Assembly (NCBI GenBank): GCA_000688615.1
Contig: JHVA01000001.1
Location: forward strand, 1,054,001-1,118,000
DNA: 64,000 nt
Origin: Acidobacteriaceae bacterium KBS 146
GTDB taxonomy: Bacteria; Acidobacteriota; Terriglobia; Terriglobales; Acidobacteriaceae
Direction: 5' to 3'
Positions 25,623 to 34,852 of this stretch are shown in pieces. The notes below the pieces were generated by a model that had not been told where the DNA came from, made no database searches, and worked only from the letters and a program-made list of their open reading frames with translations. The translations under genes and the position numbers were made by a program. Numbering within the stretch: position 1 is the stretch's first letter; each line of letters begins with the position of its first letter.

Positions 25623-28600
25623 TTAGAATTTTACACGAGCCGCAAACTGAATTAGTCGTGGGTTATAGGCATTGGACGTCGATGTAATCTGACCATTCAA
25701 CGCATTGCCGAGCGATGCTGTAGGGTTTGTAAATTGTGTTGTGTTCAGAACATTGAATGCTTCCGTACGAAACTCCAACTTAAACCGCTCAGTAATATCG
25801 AAGTTTTTGAACAAAGATAAATCGACGCGTTGTAATCCAGGACCGTAGAGCTGATTGCGACGCTCATTGCCGAAGGTAGCCACCGGTTGAGCCACGAAAT
25901 CATTCGTATTGAACCATCTTGAAATAGTAGGTTGCGAAACCTTACCAGAACCAGTCATGTTTGGGCGATCTGAGTTTGTCGTACTCGGTCGAGTACCGGA
26001 ACGGTTATTGGCATTGGTTACTGAGAATGGCATGCCTGTGTTCCAGACGATGAGCCCATTCGCTTGCCATCCTCTCGCGAGAATCCCAGCAAAGCCATGC
26101 GCTTTCTGCCCGAATGGTAGGACATAATTAAAGGTTCCCGTAACACGGTGCCGGACATCGAGATTTCCGTTGCCGTACTCCAATGTCGGAATGTTTTCTG
26201 CTAAAGAACCGAACCCGTTGCCACCATTGTTGCTGATCGTCTCGGCATCATCCAGTAGACGAGCGAGTGTGTAGGCGACCTGGAGATCGAGGCCTTTATT
26301 GAAGCGGCGCTTCACCACCGCCTGCATTGCGTGGTAATTCGATATTGCATTACTGGTCAGGTAGGGAATGCTGGTGACATTAGGCACAGTGGCATGGAAA
26401 CGGCGATAGTTATTGAAGTTATATCCTGAAGGACATCCCGCTGCGGTCGGTGTGAAGGTACAGATCGACGGTGTGACCGTGTTGTAGTCAGACAAATAAT
26501 AAGCGACGTGGCGTCCGAGTTCGCCCACATAAGACAGCGTCCCGACAAAACCTCCGAACTCACGCTCTGCCGTTAGATTGAACTGCTCAATGTAGGTGGA
26601 GCGAAAATGCGTGTCCAGTGCAGCTGTGACACTGCCACTCGGATTCGTCGCACTATTGATGGTGGGAGTGGGCAAACCTCCTGCAAAAAACTGGTACTGC
26701 GGTCCTCCGTTTGGAGCCGCTACAGCTTGTGCCGGAGTAAACGGACCAAATGTTGCCGTAAATGGCTGATTGACTAACGCAGCGCCAGAGGTCATATTTT
26801 CCGGCGCAAATGTCATGCCGAAGCCACCCCGGATTACGGTCCGGTCCAGCGGTGTGTAGGCAAAGCCGATGCGCGGGGCCAGATTGCTATAATCCGTCCG
26901 GACGTTGCCGGTTGAAGTGACGCCGTTTTGACCCGCGACCACAACACGCCCTAGATCCGTATCGAAGTTCGACAGGATGTTATTGATCTCGGTGTAGGGA
27001 GTGAACAGATCATACCGAACTCCCAGGTTGAATGTTAGTCTCGGCGTCAGATGAACATCGTCTTGAAGAAATCCATGCGGCTCCCACGTGCGATTGCGTG
27101 GGGTGTAAAGAATCGCATTGCGCCCGCCCGATACGTAGTTACCTGCAAGTAACGTTGAAAAATCATTGAAGGTCCAGTTGCCATTTGCGGTATCGGTCTG
27201 AGTTATCTTATCTTGTCGCCGAATAACCCCAACACCTATCTTGATCGTCTGCTTGCCGCGTATGTAATTGAGTGCACCTTCATACTGGAAAGTGTTCTCG
27301 TGATAAATAATGGGCGGTCTATTTCCGAGATTCGTGCCTTGAGTAATTGTGACGGCCGACAACTCTGCTGTACGGCTGTCCACGTTGATGTTTGGCTGTC
27401 CAAATGCGGTATTGATATTCATCCCAAAATTAAGTGGGTGCTGCGCGTTGTCAAGCAAAGTGTAGCCGGCCTTCAACTCGATCAGCACGTTGGACGTAAA
27501 GGTATGAATGTAGTTCAGTTGTGCCTGATGTGCCCGGCTAATCGCAGGTCCTGGATAACTTCCGAGGTTACCGCCTGGATAGATATTTCCAGCTATTGAA
27601 TTCACTAACGGGAATAAGCTGCCAATGCTGGTATCCGCTGCGTTGTACGTATAGCGAAGGTAAGATAGATCACCGTTCGAGAAGCGATGATCCAGACGAC
27701 CATCCGCAGTCTTGTTGAACTGAGTGTTCCGTGGCGTGCCAATATAGTTGCCGGCCAGAAGGTTATTCGTGGGCGTTGGAAACAAGTTAAAGTACTGGAG
27801 TCCAACCTTATCGATTTTCGTTATTTTGGTGTTGATCGCGGGATTATCAGTAAAGTCTCCCACGTTTGTACGCTCATAAACAGTAGGAACCGTAGTCGTG
27901 GTCGGGTTTAGATTGCGCACTATATTGAGCCCTTCATAATCAGCAAAGAAGAAGGTTTTTTCTTTGACGATCGGACCTCCTAGACTCCCGCCGAACTGAT
28001 TTTGACGATACTTCGGCTTAGGAATGTTTGCACCAAATTTATATGGATTGGCGTTCAATACATCGTTGCGGAAGAACTCATATGCTGTTCCATGAAAATT
28101 ATTGCTGCCAGACTTTGTGATTACGTTAACAATCGCACCCGCCGAACGCCCTACCTCAGCTGTAAAAACATTAGTTTGAACACTGACTTCCTGAATTGCA
28201 TCGACGGAAGGACGAACACCAATTGAGCCGATCACTCGCTCGTTATTGTCCATGCCATCGATCAACTGATTATTGATCACGTCCGCCTGACCATTTACAG
28301 AGACAGATGAAGTCTGACGGCGGTCATCCGGGCGATTACCGCTGGCCAAGCCATTATTTAAGCCCTCTGTAGCTCCGGGAGTTACCTGAACGAGATTGAT
28401 GTAATTGCGACCATTTAGGGGAAGCTCCTGAGTTGCCTTTTCCGTCACGGTTGTAATAAGTGCTGCGGTATCCGTATGCAGTGCCGGAGGTGCAGCGTCA
28501 ACCGTTACAACCTCACCTGTGCCTCCAATATCGAGGTGCGAATCTTCGCGAGGACGATCCCCCGCTGCCAGCGAAAAGGAACTGATCTTAAAGACTTTGA

Positions 28601-28940
28601 AGCCAGGCGCAGTAACCGTCAGCGAGTAGCGACTCGGCTTGAGCAAAGTGAATGTATATTCACCGCTTCCACCGGATGTAATCACACGTTTCTCTTGTGT
28701 CTCCATGTTAGTCAGTTCAACAGTAGCTCCCGGAACTACGGCACCCGTACTATCAGTAACGGTGCCTATAACGTCTGCTGTCGTGTTTTGTGCGAACATT
28801 GGCTTGGATGTGGCAGCGGCCGTGACTAATACCAAGTAGAGCAAGATATCTAAGTAAACGCCCCTGCACCTGTTCGCTCGCACAACCTTACTCTGATGAG
28901 ATCTCTGTAGCTTTCCATCCTGATTTTTCATGTGTTTCAT
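25623..28940 (-). CDS. TonB-dependent receptor, Oar-like, complete
   Basis: A 1105-residue outer-membrane receptor. The start ATG at 28940 is preceded by a near-perfect AGGAGGTGA, so I reject the longer frame. The export signal is the hydrophobic stretch LDILLYLVLVTAAATSKPMFAQ (given in part, about 31-52). A carboxypeptidase-regulatory-like domain follows (GTVTDSTGAVVPGATVEL, TFTLLKPSRYSL), then a plug (ELPLNGRNYINLVQVTPGA, NNQLIDGMDNNER) and a barrel ending in AARVKF. It is divergent from a ROK-family regulator (29216), which is the likely controller, and is followed by sugar oxidoreductase and isomerase-like genes, so a glycoside substrate is plausible. Confidence 0.93.
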   Translation of the reverse strand: MKHMKNQDGKLQRSHQSKVVRANRCRGVYLDILLYLVLVTAAATSKPMFAQNTTADVIGTVTDSTGAVVPGATVELTNMETQEKRVITSGGSGEYTFTLLKPSRYSLTVTAPGFKVFKISSFSLAAGDRPREDSHLDIGGTGEVVTVDAAPPALHTDTAALITTVTEKATQELPLNGRNYINLVQVTPGATEGLNNGLASGNRPDDRRQTSSVSVNGQADVINNQLIDGMDNNERVIGSIGVRPSVDAIQEVSVQTNVFTAEVGRSAGAIVNVITKSGSNNFHGTAYEFFRNDVLNANPYKFGANIPKPKYRQNQFGGSLGGPIVKEKTFFFADYEGLNIVRNLNPTTTTVPTVYERTNVGDFTDNPAINTKITKIDKVGLQYFNLFPTPTNNLLAGNYIGTPRNTQFNKTADGRLDHRFSNGDLSYLRYTYNAADTSIGSLFPLVNSIAGNIYPGGNLGSYPGPAISRAHQAQLNYIHTFTSNVLIELKAGYTLLDNAQHPLNFGMNINTAFGQPNINVDSRTAELSAVTITQGTNLGNRPPIIYHENTFQYEGALNYIRGKQTIKIGVGVIRRQDKITQTDTANGNWTFNDFSTLLAGNYVSGGRNAILYTPRNRTWEPHGFLQDDVHLTPRLTFNLGVRYDLFTPYTEINNILSNFDTDLGRVVVAGQNGVTSTGNVRTDYSNLAPRIGFAYTPLDRTVIRGGFGMTFAPENMTSGAALVNQPFTATFGPFTPAQAVAAPNGGPQYQFFAGGLPTPTINSATNPSGSVTAALDTHFRSTYIEQFNLTAEREFGGFVGTLSYVGELGRHVAYYLSDYNTVTPSICTFTPTAAGCPSGYNFNNYRRFHATVPNVTSIPYLTSNAISNYHAMQAVVKRRFNKGLDLQVAYTLARLLDDAETISNNGGNGFGSLAENIPTLEYGNGNLDVRHRVTGTFNYVLPFGQKAHGFAGILARGWQANGLIVWNTGMPFSVTNANNRSGTRPSTTNSDRPNMTGSGKVSQPTISRWFNTNDFVAQPVATFGNERRNQLYGPGLQRVDLSLFKNFDITERFKLEFRTEAFNVLNTTQFTNPTASLGNALNGQITSTSNAYNPRLIQFAARVKF

Positions 28941-29215
28941 AGTCACCTCCTCGAAATCTGCTACAACTTCAATGTGCCTGGGCATTGCTCACTCGCATTT
29001 GCAATCGCTCTACTGCGCTAAGGCTTTGTCGTCGCTTGGATTTATTCAGTAACCGAAACAAATAGACGTCTTTGTATGGGGAAGCAGATTCCAGATTGCT
29101 TCAAACGACACACACAATTTTTCAGTAGATGGATGATATTGTTCCCTTTAAGAAGCGTCAACATTTCTTTTGTCAGACTTTCTCATAAGTTGGATGGACT
29201 AAGGGAAAGGAAAAA

Positions 29216-30379
29216 ATGCCAGCGGGAGAACGATCACCAAAACAGCATTTCCGCTCTGCGCGTAATGCGGTGATTACAAGTTTGTTGCGTTCGGGAGAAT
29301 TGTCCCGCTCGGAACTCAGCGGGATAACAGGGGTTAGCCCCGCGGCAATTACAGAGGTGACACAGTCCCTGCTGCAGCAAGGACTGCTAGCTGAGATTCC
29401 CTCCTTGTCTACAAATGGGCGCCGCGGTCGGCCGATCGTAAACCTTCGATTACAGGCATCCCATGCTTACTTTGTCGGTATCTCTGTAGGCGAATCTGCG
29501 ATGCCCATGGTGATCACGAATCTTTGTGGAGAGGTCGTTGCACACCACAATCTTCCTACCCGTAAAAGTCCTGGGCATCTTGTAAAGACAGTGCAGAAGG
29601 CGCTCCAGGAGATCCTCCGTGCAGCTCGAATTCCTCGTAGCCGGATTCGAGGCATTGGTATTACCATCTCCGGAATCGTAGATGCCAATGAGGGTATTTG
29701 CAGATATTCCGCTGACCTCGGCTGGCGTGATGTTCCCGCAGCACAGCTTATAGCGAAAGCTCTCAGGATACCCGTATGGGTTGACAATGATGCGAACACA
29801 ATTGCTGTGGGTGAAAAGTTCTTCGGAAAAGGGCGCGATATAGAGCATTTTTCAAGCATTATGTTGGGTCGCACGATAGGATCCGCTCACTATATGCACG
29901 GAAAACTTTATCGCGGACATAGCGACAGCGCTGGTGAGATTGGACACATCGCCGTCGTTCCCGGAGGGCTCCAATGCAGGTGTGGCCGCAAAGGATGTCT
30001 GGACACCGTAGCTGGAGGCCTCGCTCTTCGTAACGCAGCAAAACTGTCTGGATTTCCTGTGCGGAAGACGCGCGAGTTGGAAGAAGTCGCTCTTCATGGA
30101 AATACAGAGGCGACCAGATTGCTTCAAAACGCAGGCACTTGCGTCGGTCTAGCGGTTGCGGCGCTCGTTCACTTGAATAATCCTCAATGCATTCTATTTC
30201 GAGATTTTGAAGGATTTGGCGATGGAATATTCCGCACAGCAACGCGTCAGGCAATCGAGAATAACATCATGTCGCGTTATCTTGGTTCCACACAAATCAT
30301 CTTTAATGATGCAGAACGAGATCTACTGCCCCGCAGTGCAGCTTCGATTGCTGCGTTTGAGTATCTGAATTCGCTTTAG
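29216..30379 (+). CDS. ROK family transcriptional regulator (NagC/Mlc-like)
   Basis: A 387-residue repressor-type protein. Residues 15-60 form a winged helix-turn-helix (LSRSELSGITGVSPAAITEVT). The rest is a ROK sugar-binding domain with WVDNDANT at 188-195, GEIGH at 240-244 and the zinc site CRCGRKGC at 254-261. The kinase phosphate loop is degenerate (LGRTIGSAHY), consistent with a regulator rather than a kinase. The 275-bp gap to the divergent receptor gene (28941-29215) holds the likely promoters and operator, but I see no convincing palindrome there. A sugar or sugar derivative is the expected inducer, and the receptor/oxidoreductase/isomerase genes the expected targets. Confidence 0.9.
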   Translation: MPAGERSPKQHFRSARNAVITSLLRSGELSRSELSGITGVSPAAITEVTQSLLQQGLLAEIPSLSTNGRRGRPIVNLRLQASHAYFVGISVGESAMPMVITNLCGEVVAHHNLPTRKSPGHLVKTVQKALQEILRAARIPRSRIRGIGITISGIVDANEGICRYSADLGWRDVPAAQLIAKALRIPVWVDNDANTIAVGEKFFGKGRDIEHFSSIMLGRTIGSAHYMHGKLYRGHSDSAGEIGHIAVVPGGLQCRCGRKGCLDTVAGGLALRNAAKLSGFPVRKTRELEEVALHGNTEATRLLQNAGTCVGLAVAALVHLNNPQCILFRDFEGFGDGIFRTATRQAIENNIMSRYLGSTQIIFNDAERDLLPRSAASIAAFEYLNSL

Positions 30380-30398
30380 ATATTTAGTACGATCCAGA

Positions 30399-32624
30399 TC
30401 ACTTTCTCTGATCTTCGGTCGGAAGGGCAAAGGCCACATACGCTCCGTGGATTGGCTCCTGGGATGCGGGATGCCCTGGAATAGCATGGGTATGCGTCGT
30501 TGATCGAGCTGCAGCGCAGAAGACAATGTACTCGCGCCCATTGACCTCATATACCGCAGGCATACCCTCTATCGCTGCATGCATTTCCGCCTCCCACAAT
30601 AGTTTGCCGCTGGAGGAATCGAGAGCGCGGACCTTGCGGTCACGACTTCCCGTGAATATCAAGCCTCCGGCCGTTACGACAGGATTCGTCTTTGGGAAGT
30701 GCGAGCCTGTATTCCTATAACCCTTCGCCGCTAGTTCAGGAACCTCGCCTAACGGAATCTGCCAGCGAATCTCTCCGTTGTTCAAGTCATAGGCCGTCAG
30801 GGTGGTCCATGGTGGAGCAATCACAGGCAAACCACTCTCGGCGAACATAAATCCAAAGCCGCTGCGATAATGTGCATGGACAGGATCGCTGACAACGGAC
30901 TTCGAAGCCGGAACCAATAGTCCAGAGACGCGATCGGGATGCTTGAGATAGGTAAGGATTGCATCGACTTCAGCATCACCTAGTCTTTCGAACGATGGCA
31001 TCGGTCCTTTTCCTGAACGAATCGTCTTCTGAATCTCATCGTTTGAAAGACGTTCATTGATATCGACTAAGGACGGAATTGCAGGAGGTTGGCCTTGGCG
31101 ATTGTCTCCGTGGCAGAGACTACAGTTCGCTTCATATGCTGCCTGTCCACGGTCCTCGGGAGTGCCGGATTTTAGCGGCTCCGAGGCGATGGCCAGCTTC
31201 AGCATGGAAGGAAGATCCTTTGATACGACATAGAAGTATCCATGCACAGGATCGATAGCTGAGCCACCGAAGTTTGCTCCTCCGTTATTACCGGGCATCT
31301 CCACGGTATTCACTGTTGAAGGAGGCGTGAACAATCCTCCGTTCCGTGCAGCCGCCATCTGCTTCAGTAGGCTTTCGCGCTCCCGTGCCTCTAGAAATGG
31401 ACTAAGGTCTTTGGCGGTGAAGGACTGCCTCGCGAATGGAGCTGGCTTCGATGGGAACGGCTGAGTCGGCCAAGTCGTTTCACCGGGCATATCCGATTTG
31501 GGGACTGCTCTCTCCTTGATTGGCCATAACGGTTTGCCTGTTGCACGCTCAAACACCCATACAAAGCCCACTTTGCTAGCCACCACAACCACATCCACCA
31601 TGTGTCCGTCATGGTGGACCGTCAGCAACTGTGGTGTAGTCGCATTGTCATAGTCCCAAATATCATGATGAACCATCTGGTAGTACCAGATCAGTTTGCC
31701 TGTTCTCGCATTCAGGGCCAGCAAGCTGTCGCCATACAGATTTTTCCCGGGACGGTTCGCCCCATAAAAGTTGTACTTCGGGCTGGCTGTAGGGATAAAA
31801 ACAATACCCCGTTTATTGTCTATAGCCATGCCGCTCCACGCATTGGCACCCCCGACTGATTTCCAGGCGTCCTTCGGCCAAGTCTCATAACCGGGTTCGC
31901 CAGGGTGAGGAATGGTATGGAAGGTCCACGCCAATTTACCTGTCACAACGTTGTAGGCTCGAACATCCCCTGGACCAGACTCATACTCTTCGTTCGTCGC
32001 CGATCCGAGAATTAATAGGTCTCCGTAAATCCGGCCTGGGTTGTAAGACTGCACCAGCCTCAGATCTTCAGGCCTGCGTCCCAAGCCTTCGCGAAGGTCG
32101 ACGCGCCCGTTCACTCCAAAGCTTTCAATTGGCTTTCCGGTATTTGCATCGAGTTCTTCGAGTGTATTGTCCACCGCAAGAATAAGCCGACAATCGTTTC
32201 CGTCTTTGCTCTGCCAGTAAGTCAATCCGCGATTCGTGATTAGTAGGGTCTTCGCGTGGAGGGGCTGCGACCAAAGTTCTTTTCCTGTCGCAGCCTCTAA
32301 AGCAACTACAGCGTTGTCATGGGCGAGCACATACATCGTGCGCCCGATGACGAGCGGATTGAATGCATAGCCGCGCGTGTCGCCAGTTGCGAACATCCAG
32401 GCGGGCTGGAGCTTGGTTACGTTTGTGCGATTTATTTGACGTAACGAGGAGTACTGGGCGCCATCAGCTGCGCCACCGTATTCACGCCACATACTATGTG
32501 CTTCGGCACCCACTTGCGCGTTAGCCGGAATCGCAGTAATCGCTAAGCCACTCAGAAAGAGCGCGGCCAAGCTAAGTCTCATCACCAAACGCTTCTGCCT
32601 TCGCATTCTCATTTTCAATTTCAC
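30399..32624 (-). CDS. PQQ-dependent dehydrogenase with internal cytochrome c domain
   Basis: A periplasmic quinohaemoprotein of about 741 residues. I place the start at GTG 32624: GAAGG is nine bases upstream and the previous gene stops 16 bases before it; an ATG twelve bases later is possible. A signal peptide ends near ANAQ. The propeller opens with SSLRQINRTNVTKLQPAW and has the active-site WDYD at about 323-326. A single-haem cytochrome c domain is inserted late in the chain (CSLCH at about 501-505, axial Met in KGPMPSF), after which the propeller closes (GLIFTGSRDRKVRALDSSSG). It is larger than, and distinct from, the two cytochrome-less PQQ enzymes in this window. Likely a sugar or alcohol oxidase feeding respiration. 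Confidence 0.88.
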   Translation of the reverse strand: MKLKMRMRRQKRLVMRLSLAALFLSGLAITAIPANAQVGAEAHSMWREYGGAADGAQYSSLRQINRTNVTKLQPAWMFATGDTRGYAFNPLVIGRTMYVLAHDNAVVALEAATGKELWSQPLHAKTLLITNRGLTYWQSKDGNDCRLILAVDNTLEELDANTGKPIESFGVNGRVDLREGLGRRPEDLRLVQSYNPGRIYGDLLILGSATNEEYESGPGDVRAYNVVTGKLAWTFHTIPHPGEPGYETWPKDAWKSVGGANAWSGMAIDNKRGIVFIPTASPKYNFYGANRPGKNLYGDSLLALNARTGKLIWYYQMVHHDIWDYDNATTPQLLTVHHDGHMVDVVVVASKVGFVWVFERATGKPLWPIKERAVPKSDMPGETTWPTQPFPSKPAPFARQSFTAKDLSPFLEARERESLLKQMAAARNGGLFTPPSTVNTVEMPGNNGGANFGGSAIDPVHGYFYVVSKDLPSMLKLAIASEPLKSGTPEDRGQAAYEANCSLCHGDNRQGQPPAIPSLVDINERLSNDEIQKTIRSGKGPMPSFERLGDAEVDAILTYLKHPDRVSGLLVPASKSVVSDPVHAHYRSGFGFMFAESGLPVIAPPWTTLTAYDLNNGEIRWQIPLGEVPELAAKGYRNTGSHFPKTNPVVTAGGLIFTGSRDRKVRALDSSSGKLLWEAEMHAAIEGMPAVYEVNGREYIVFCAAARSTTHTHAIPGHPASQEPIHGAYVAFALPTEDQRK

Positions 32625-32640
32625 TGAGCAATGCCTTCTT

Positions 32641-33354
32641 TCAACGCTTGGAAAGGTCACGAATCCAGATATCCTTAAACTGCATATTGCCCTGACCACC
32701 GGCATGAAGCTGCAGTGCAATCGTGCCGTCAGGGGAACCTGGATGAGGATCGGTAAAGTCCACCATTTGCACACCGTTTAGGCGCGAACGGTAATGATTG
32801 CCAACTACCTCGACGAAGTAATCGTTCCATTCGCCCTTGCGAACCACACCTTCATTTTCTGGAGAAGGCCATACCACCCATCCGCGGCCGTCCTCAGCGT
32901 AAACACCGCCGGTGTGATGCATCATGGTGCAATCGATCTCAAATTGCATTCCTTGCGTCGTGTCCACAGAATTCGGCTTGAATCCCGTATGAAAGAAGAT
33001 GCCGCTGTTACCGTCGCCCACACATTTGAACCGGATCGACAACTGAAAGTCTTTGTAGTCTTTGTCCGTCTGAAGATAGCCATACGCCTTCGTCAACCCG
33101 CGACCGTGAATGAGGCCATCTTCAACCGTCCAACTCTCTGCACCGATCTTCGTCCACCCGTTGAGATCTGACTCATTGAAGAGCTGAATCCAGTCATTTC
33201 CAGGGATTTTGGCCTTCGCCTGAGCACCCGCATCGACACCACAGGAGGTCGACAGAAAAATCAATAAGACCCCTCCAAGTACCTTTCCAGCCGTTACAAA
33301 TTTGCTCCCGCGCCCCTCTAAACGGCCGCACTGAATAAAACGCCTAAAGCCCAT
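32641..33354 (-). CDS. DUF1080 / 3-keto-disaccharide hydrolase family protein
   Basis: A 237-residue exported protein. I start at MGFRRFIQ, followed by a hydrophobic segment (VLGGVLLIFLSTSCG) that may be a lipoprotein or ordinary signal. The mature part is a concanavalin-like sandwich with the DUF1080 hallmarks WIQLFNESDLNGW, WTVEDGLIHGRG, GNSGIFFHTG, QGMQFEIDCT and EWNDYFVEVVGNHYRSRLNG. Members of this family cleave 3-keto-glycosides. It is directly upstream of, and probably co-transcribed with, the quinohaemoprotein at 30399-32624, and follows a Tat-exported TIM-barrel protein gene, which together suggest a periplasmic oxidise-then-cleave route. Confidence 0.87.
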   Translation of the reverse strand: MGFRRFIQCGRLEGRGSKFVTAGKVLGGVLLIFLSTSCGVDAGAQAKAKIPGNDWIQLFNESDLNGWTKIGAESWTVEDGLIHGRGLTKAYGYLQTDKDYKDFQLSIRFKCVGDGNSGIFFHTGFKPNSVDTTQGMQFEIDCTMMHHTGGVYAEDGRGWVVWPSPENEGVVRKGEWNDYFVEVVGNHYRSRLNGVQMVDFTDPHPGSPDGTIALQLHAGGQGNMQFKDIWIRDLSKR

Positions 33355-33538
33355 AACAATCCATCCTATTGAAAAGTGGGGAGCCGTTCTCAAACATCCC
33401 TGACTTGACGGCATCCCTGTCCTAGTTGCAGGTAAACATATAACCTCGCCGGGTGAAGGGCAATCTGTCGACAGACTTGAAGCTACAAACTTAGATTATT
33501 AGCAATCCACTTCCAATTTGTAACGAACCCATAGCGTA

Positions 33539-34678
33539 TTACAGAGCGGCCATCACTTGGCGATAAAGATACTGTGCACCTTCGATACCATCCCACGGAC
33601 CGTCTTCATATTCCAAAGCGAACACGCCCGTGTAGTTATTGTTTAGCATGATACGAACACCCCGCTGAACATCCGGCTCTCCGAATCGATCCCAAAATTT
33701 CGCATGCACCGTCGTGTGGGCGTACGGGGCAAGATCGTTCAATGCGTGATAATGCAGATATTTATGCTCCCAATTGCAGAAGTCTGGGCTGGCTTCACAG
33801 AAGACATTATTCACCTCCTCTACGATGATGCGGATATTAATCGGATTTGCAGTCAGCCCCCAGTGGTTTTCCATGGTTACCTTAACACCGGCTTTGGCGC
33901 CATGGTCCGCCATCTCTTTAAACGACTCTATACAGTTGTCGAGATATCTTTCGATTTCAGGATTCTTGGGATAGCTCGACTCGTTTGGTTGCGGCCAAGG
34001 GGCGATACGTGGTCCCCCGCTGTTAACGCGCATCGACTTGGCCCCGAGTAAAGCTGCTCCGTCAATCCACTTCTTCGCGACTTGCACTCCAGCCTTGCGC
34101 TTGCCTTCGTCGAAATCACAAATATCTCGAGGCGCATTGTTTGAGATGTGGTGACAATAAACTCCCGACTTTGCCTGGACGTTCGCCATCTTCTCCAGCC
34201 AGCGCTTGCTCGAGGTTGTCGATGGATCGAATTCCACAACGGTTCGGGATTTCCCGTCATACCCCGTGATATTCATCTTTTCGTACTGGCTCATGTCGTC
34301 CATGTCGCCAAACAAACTGGACCACATATCCATCTTGGTGACACCAGGAAAGGTTTTGGCGGTGAAGGAAGGAAAGTCGAGCATCGTAATCTCGCCGTAC
34401 TTCGCCTTCATCTTCGCGACAGTTGCCTTGTCCCCTACATTGCCGTGATTCTTGAATATCCACCGGATGGGATAACTGTTAGAAGCGATGCGAGCTACTT
34501 TTTCGCGATCGGTCAAAGGGCGGAATGCGCTCGCATGAGTGACTGATTCAGGGGTGACTCGCTGAGTTGATTCAGTTTGAGCTCTGGCAGTCGACTCTCC
34601 AAGCAAAGCTCCGCCGACGACACTGCCACACGCACTACGAAGAAACTTACGACGATCCAGCAAGCTGCGGTATGACAT
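33539..34678 (-). CDS. Tat-exported sugar phosphate isomerase/epimerase-like TIM barrel
   Basis: A 379-residue protein. The N-terminus has a twin-arginine signal (RRKFLRS followed by a hydrophobic run, cleavage near TARAQ), so it is folded in the cytoplasm and exported, consistent with a metal cofactor. The barrel shows likely metal-binding acidic and His residues in VTMENHWGLTANP, VHAKFWDRFGEPD and FALEYEDGPWDG. Family members isomerise, epimerise or hydrate sugars. A 184-base gap separates it from the DUF1080 gene downstream on the same strand; that gap holds a 12-bp palindrome TCTGTCGACAGA (33464-33475) and no gene. Confidence 0.88.
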   Translation of the reverse strand: MSYRSLLDRRKFLRSACGSVVGGALLGESTARAQTESTQRVTPESVTHASAFRPLTDREKVARIASNSYPIRWIFKNHGNVGDKATVAKMKAKYGEITMLDFPSFTAKTFPGVTKMDMWSSLFGDMDDMSQYEKMNITGYDGKSRTVVEFDPSTTSSKRWLEKMANVQAKSGVYCHHISNNAPRDICDFDEGKRKAGVQVAKKWIDGAALLGAKSMRVNSGGPRIAPWPQPNESSYPKNPEIERYLDNCIESFKEMADHGAKAGVKVTMENHWGLTANPINIRIIVEEVNNVFCEASPDFCNWEHKYLHYHALNDLAPYAHTTVHAKFWDRFGEPDVQRGVRIMLNNNYTGVFALEYEDGPWDGIEGAQYLYRQVMAAL

Positions 34679-34852
34679 AGCTCATCATCCTTTCGGCTAA
34701 TGGACCTTGAATTCGTCAAATGGTGCATCTTATCGGCTGTAGTACGGAAGCACCGTAAGGTTTGTTAGCAGAAACCATTTCTACACGAAGTGCCACAATT
34801 TCTGTATCGAATAATTGATTCAATAAACGAATCAAATCGTAGCAATGGCGCG

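Noticed and set aside
30396..30414. Inverted repeat AGATCA...TGATCT between the ROK and quinohaemoprotein genes
   Set aside because: It overlaps the last codons of the quinohaemoprotein gene, the stem is only six bases and there is no U-tract, so I do not call a terminator.
33464..33475. Palindrome TCTGTCGACAGA between the TIM-barrel and DUF1080 genes
   Set aside because: Real but short, with no second copy seen and no promoter context, so it is mentioned only with the neighbouring gene.
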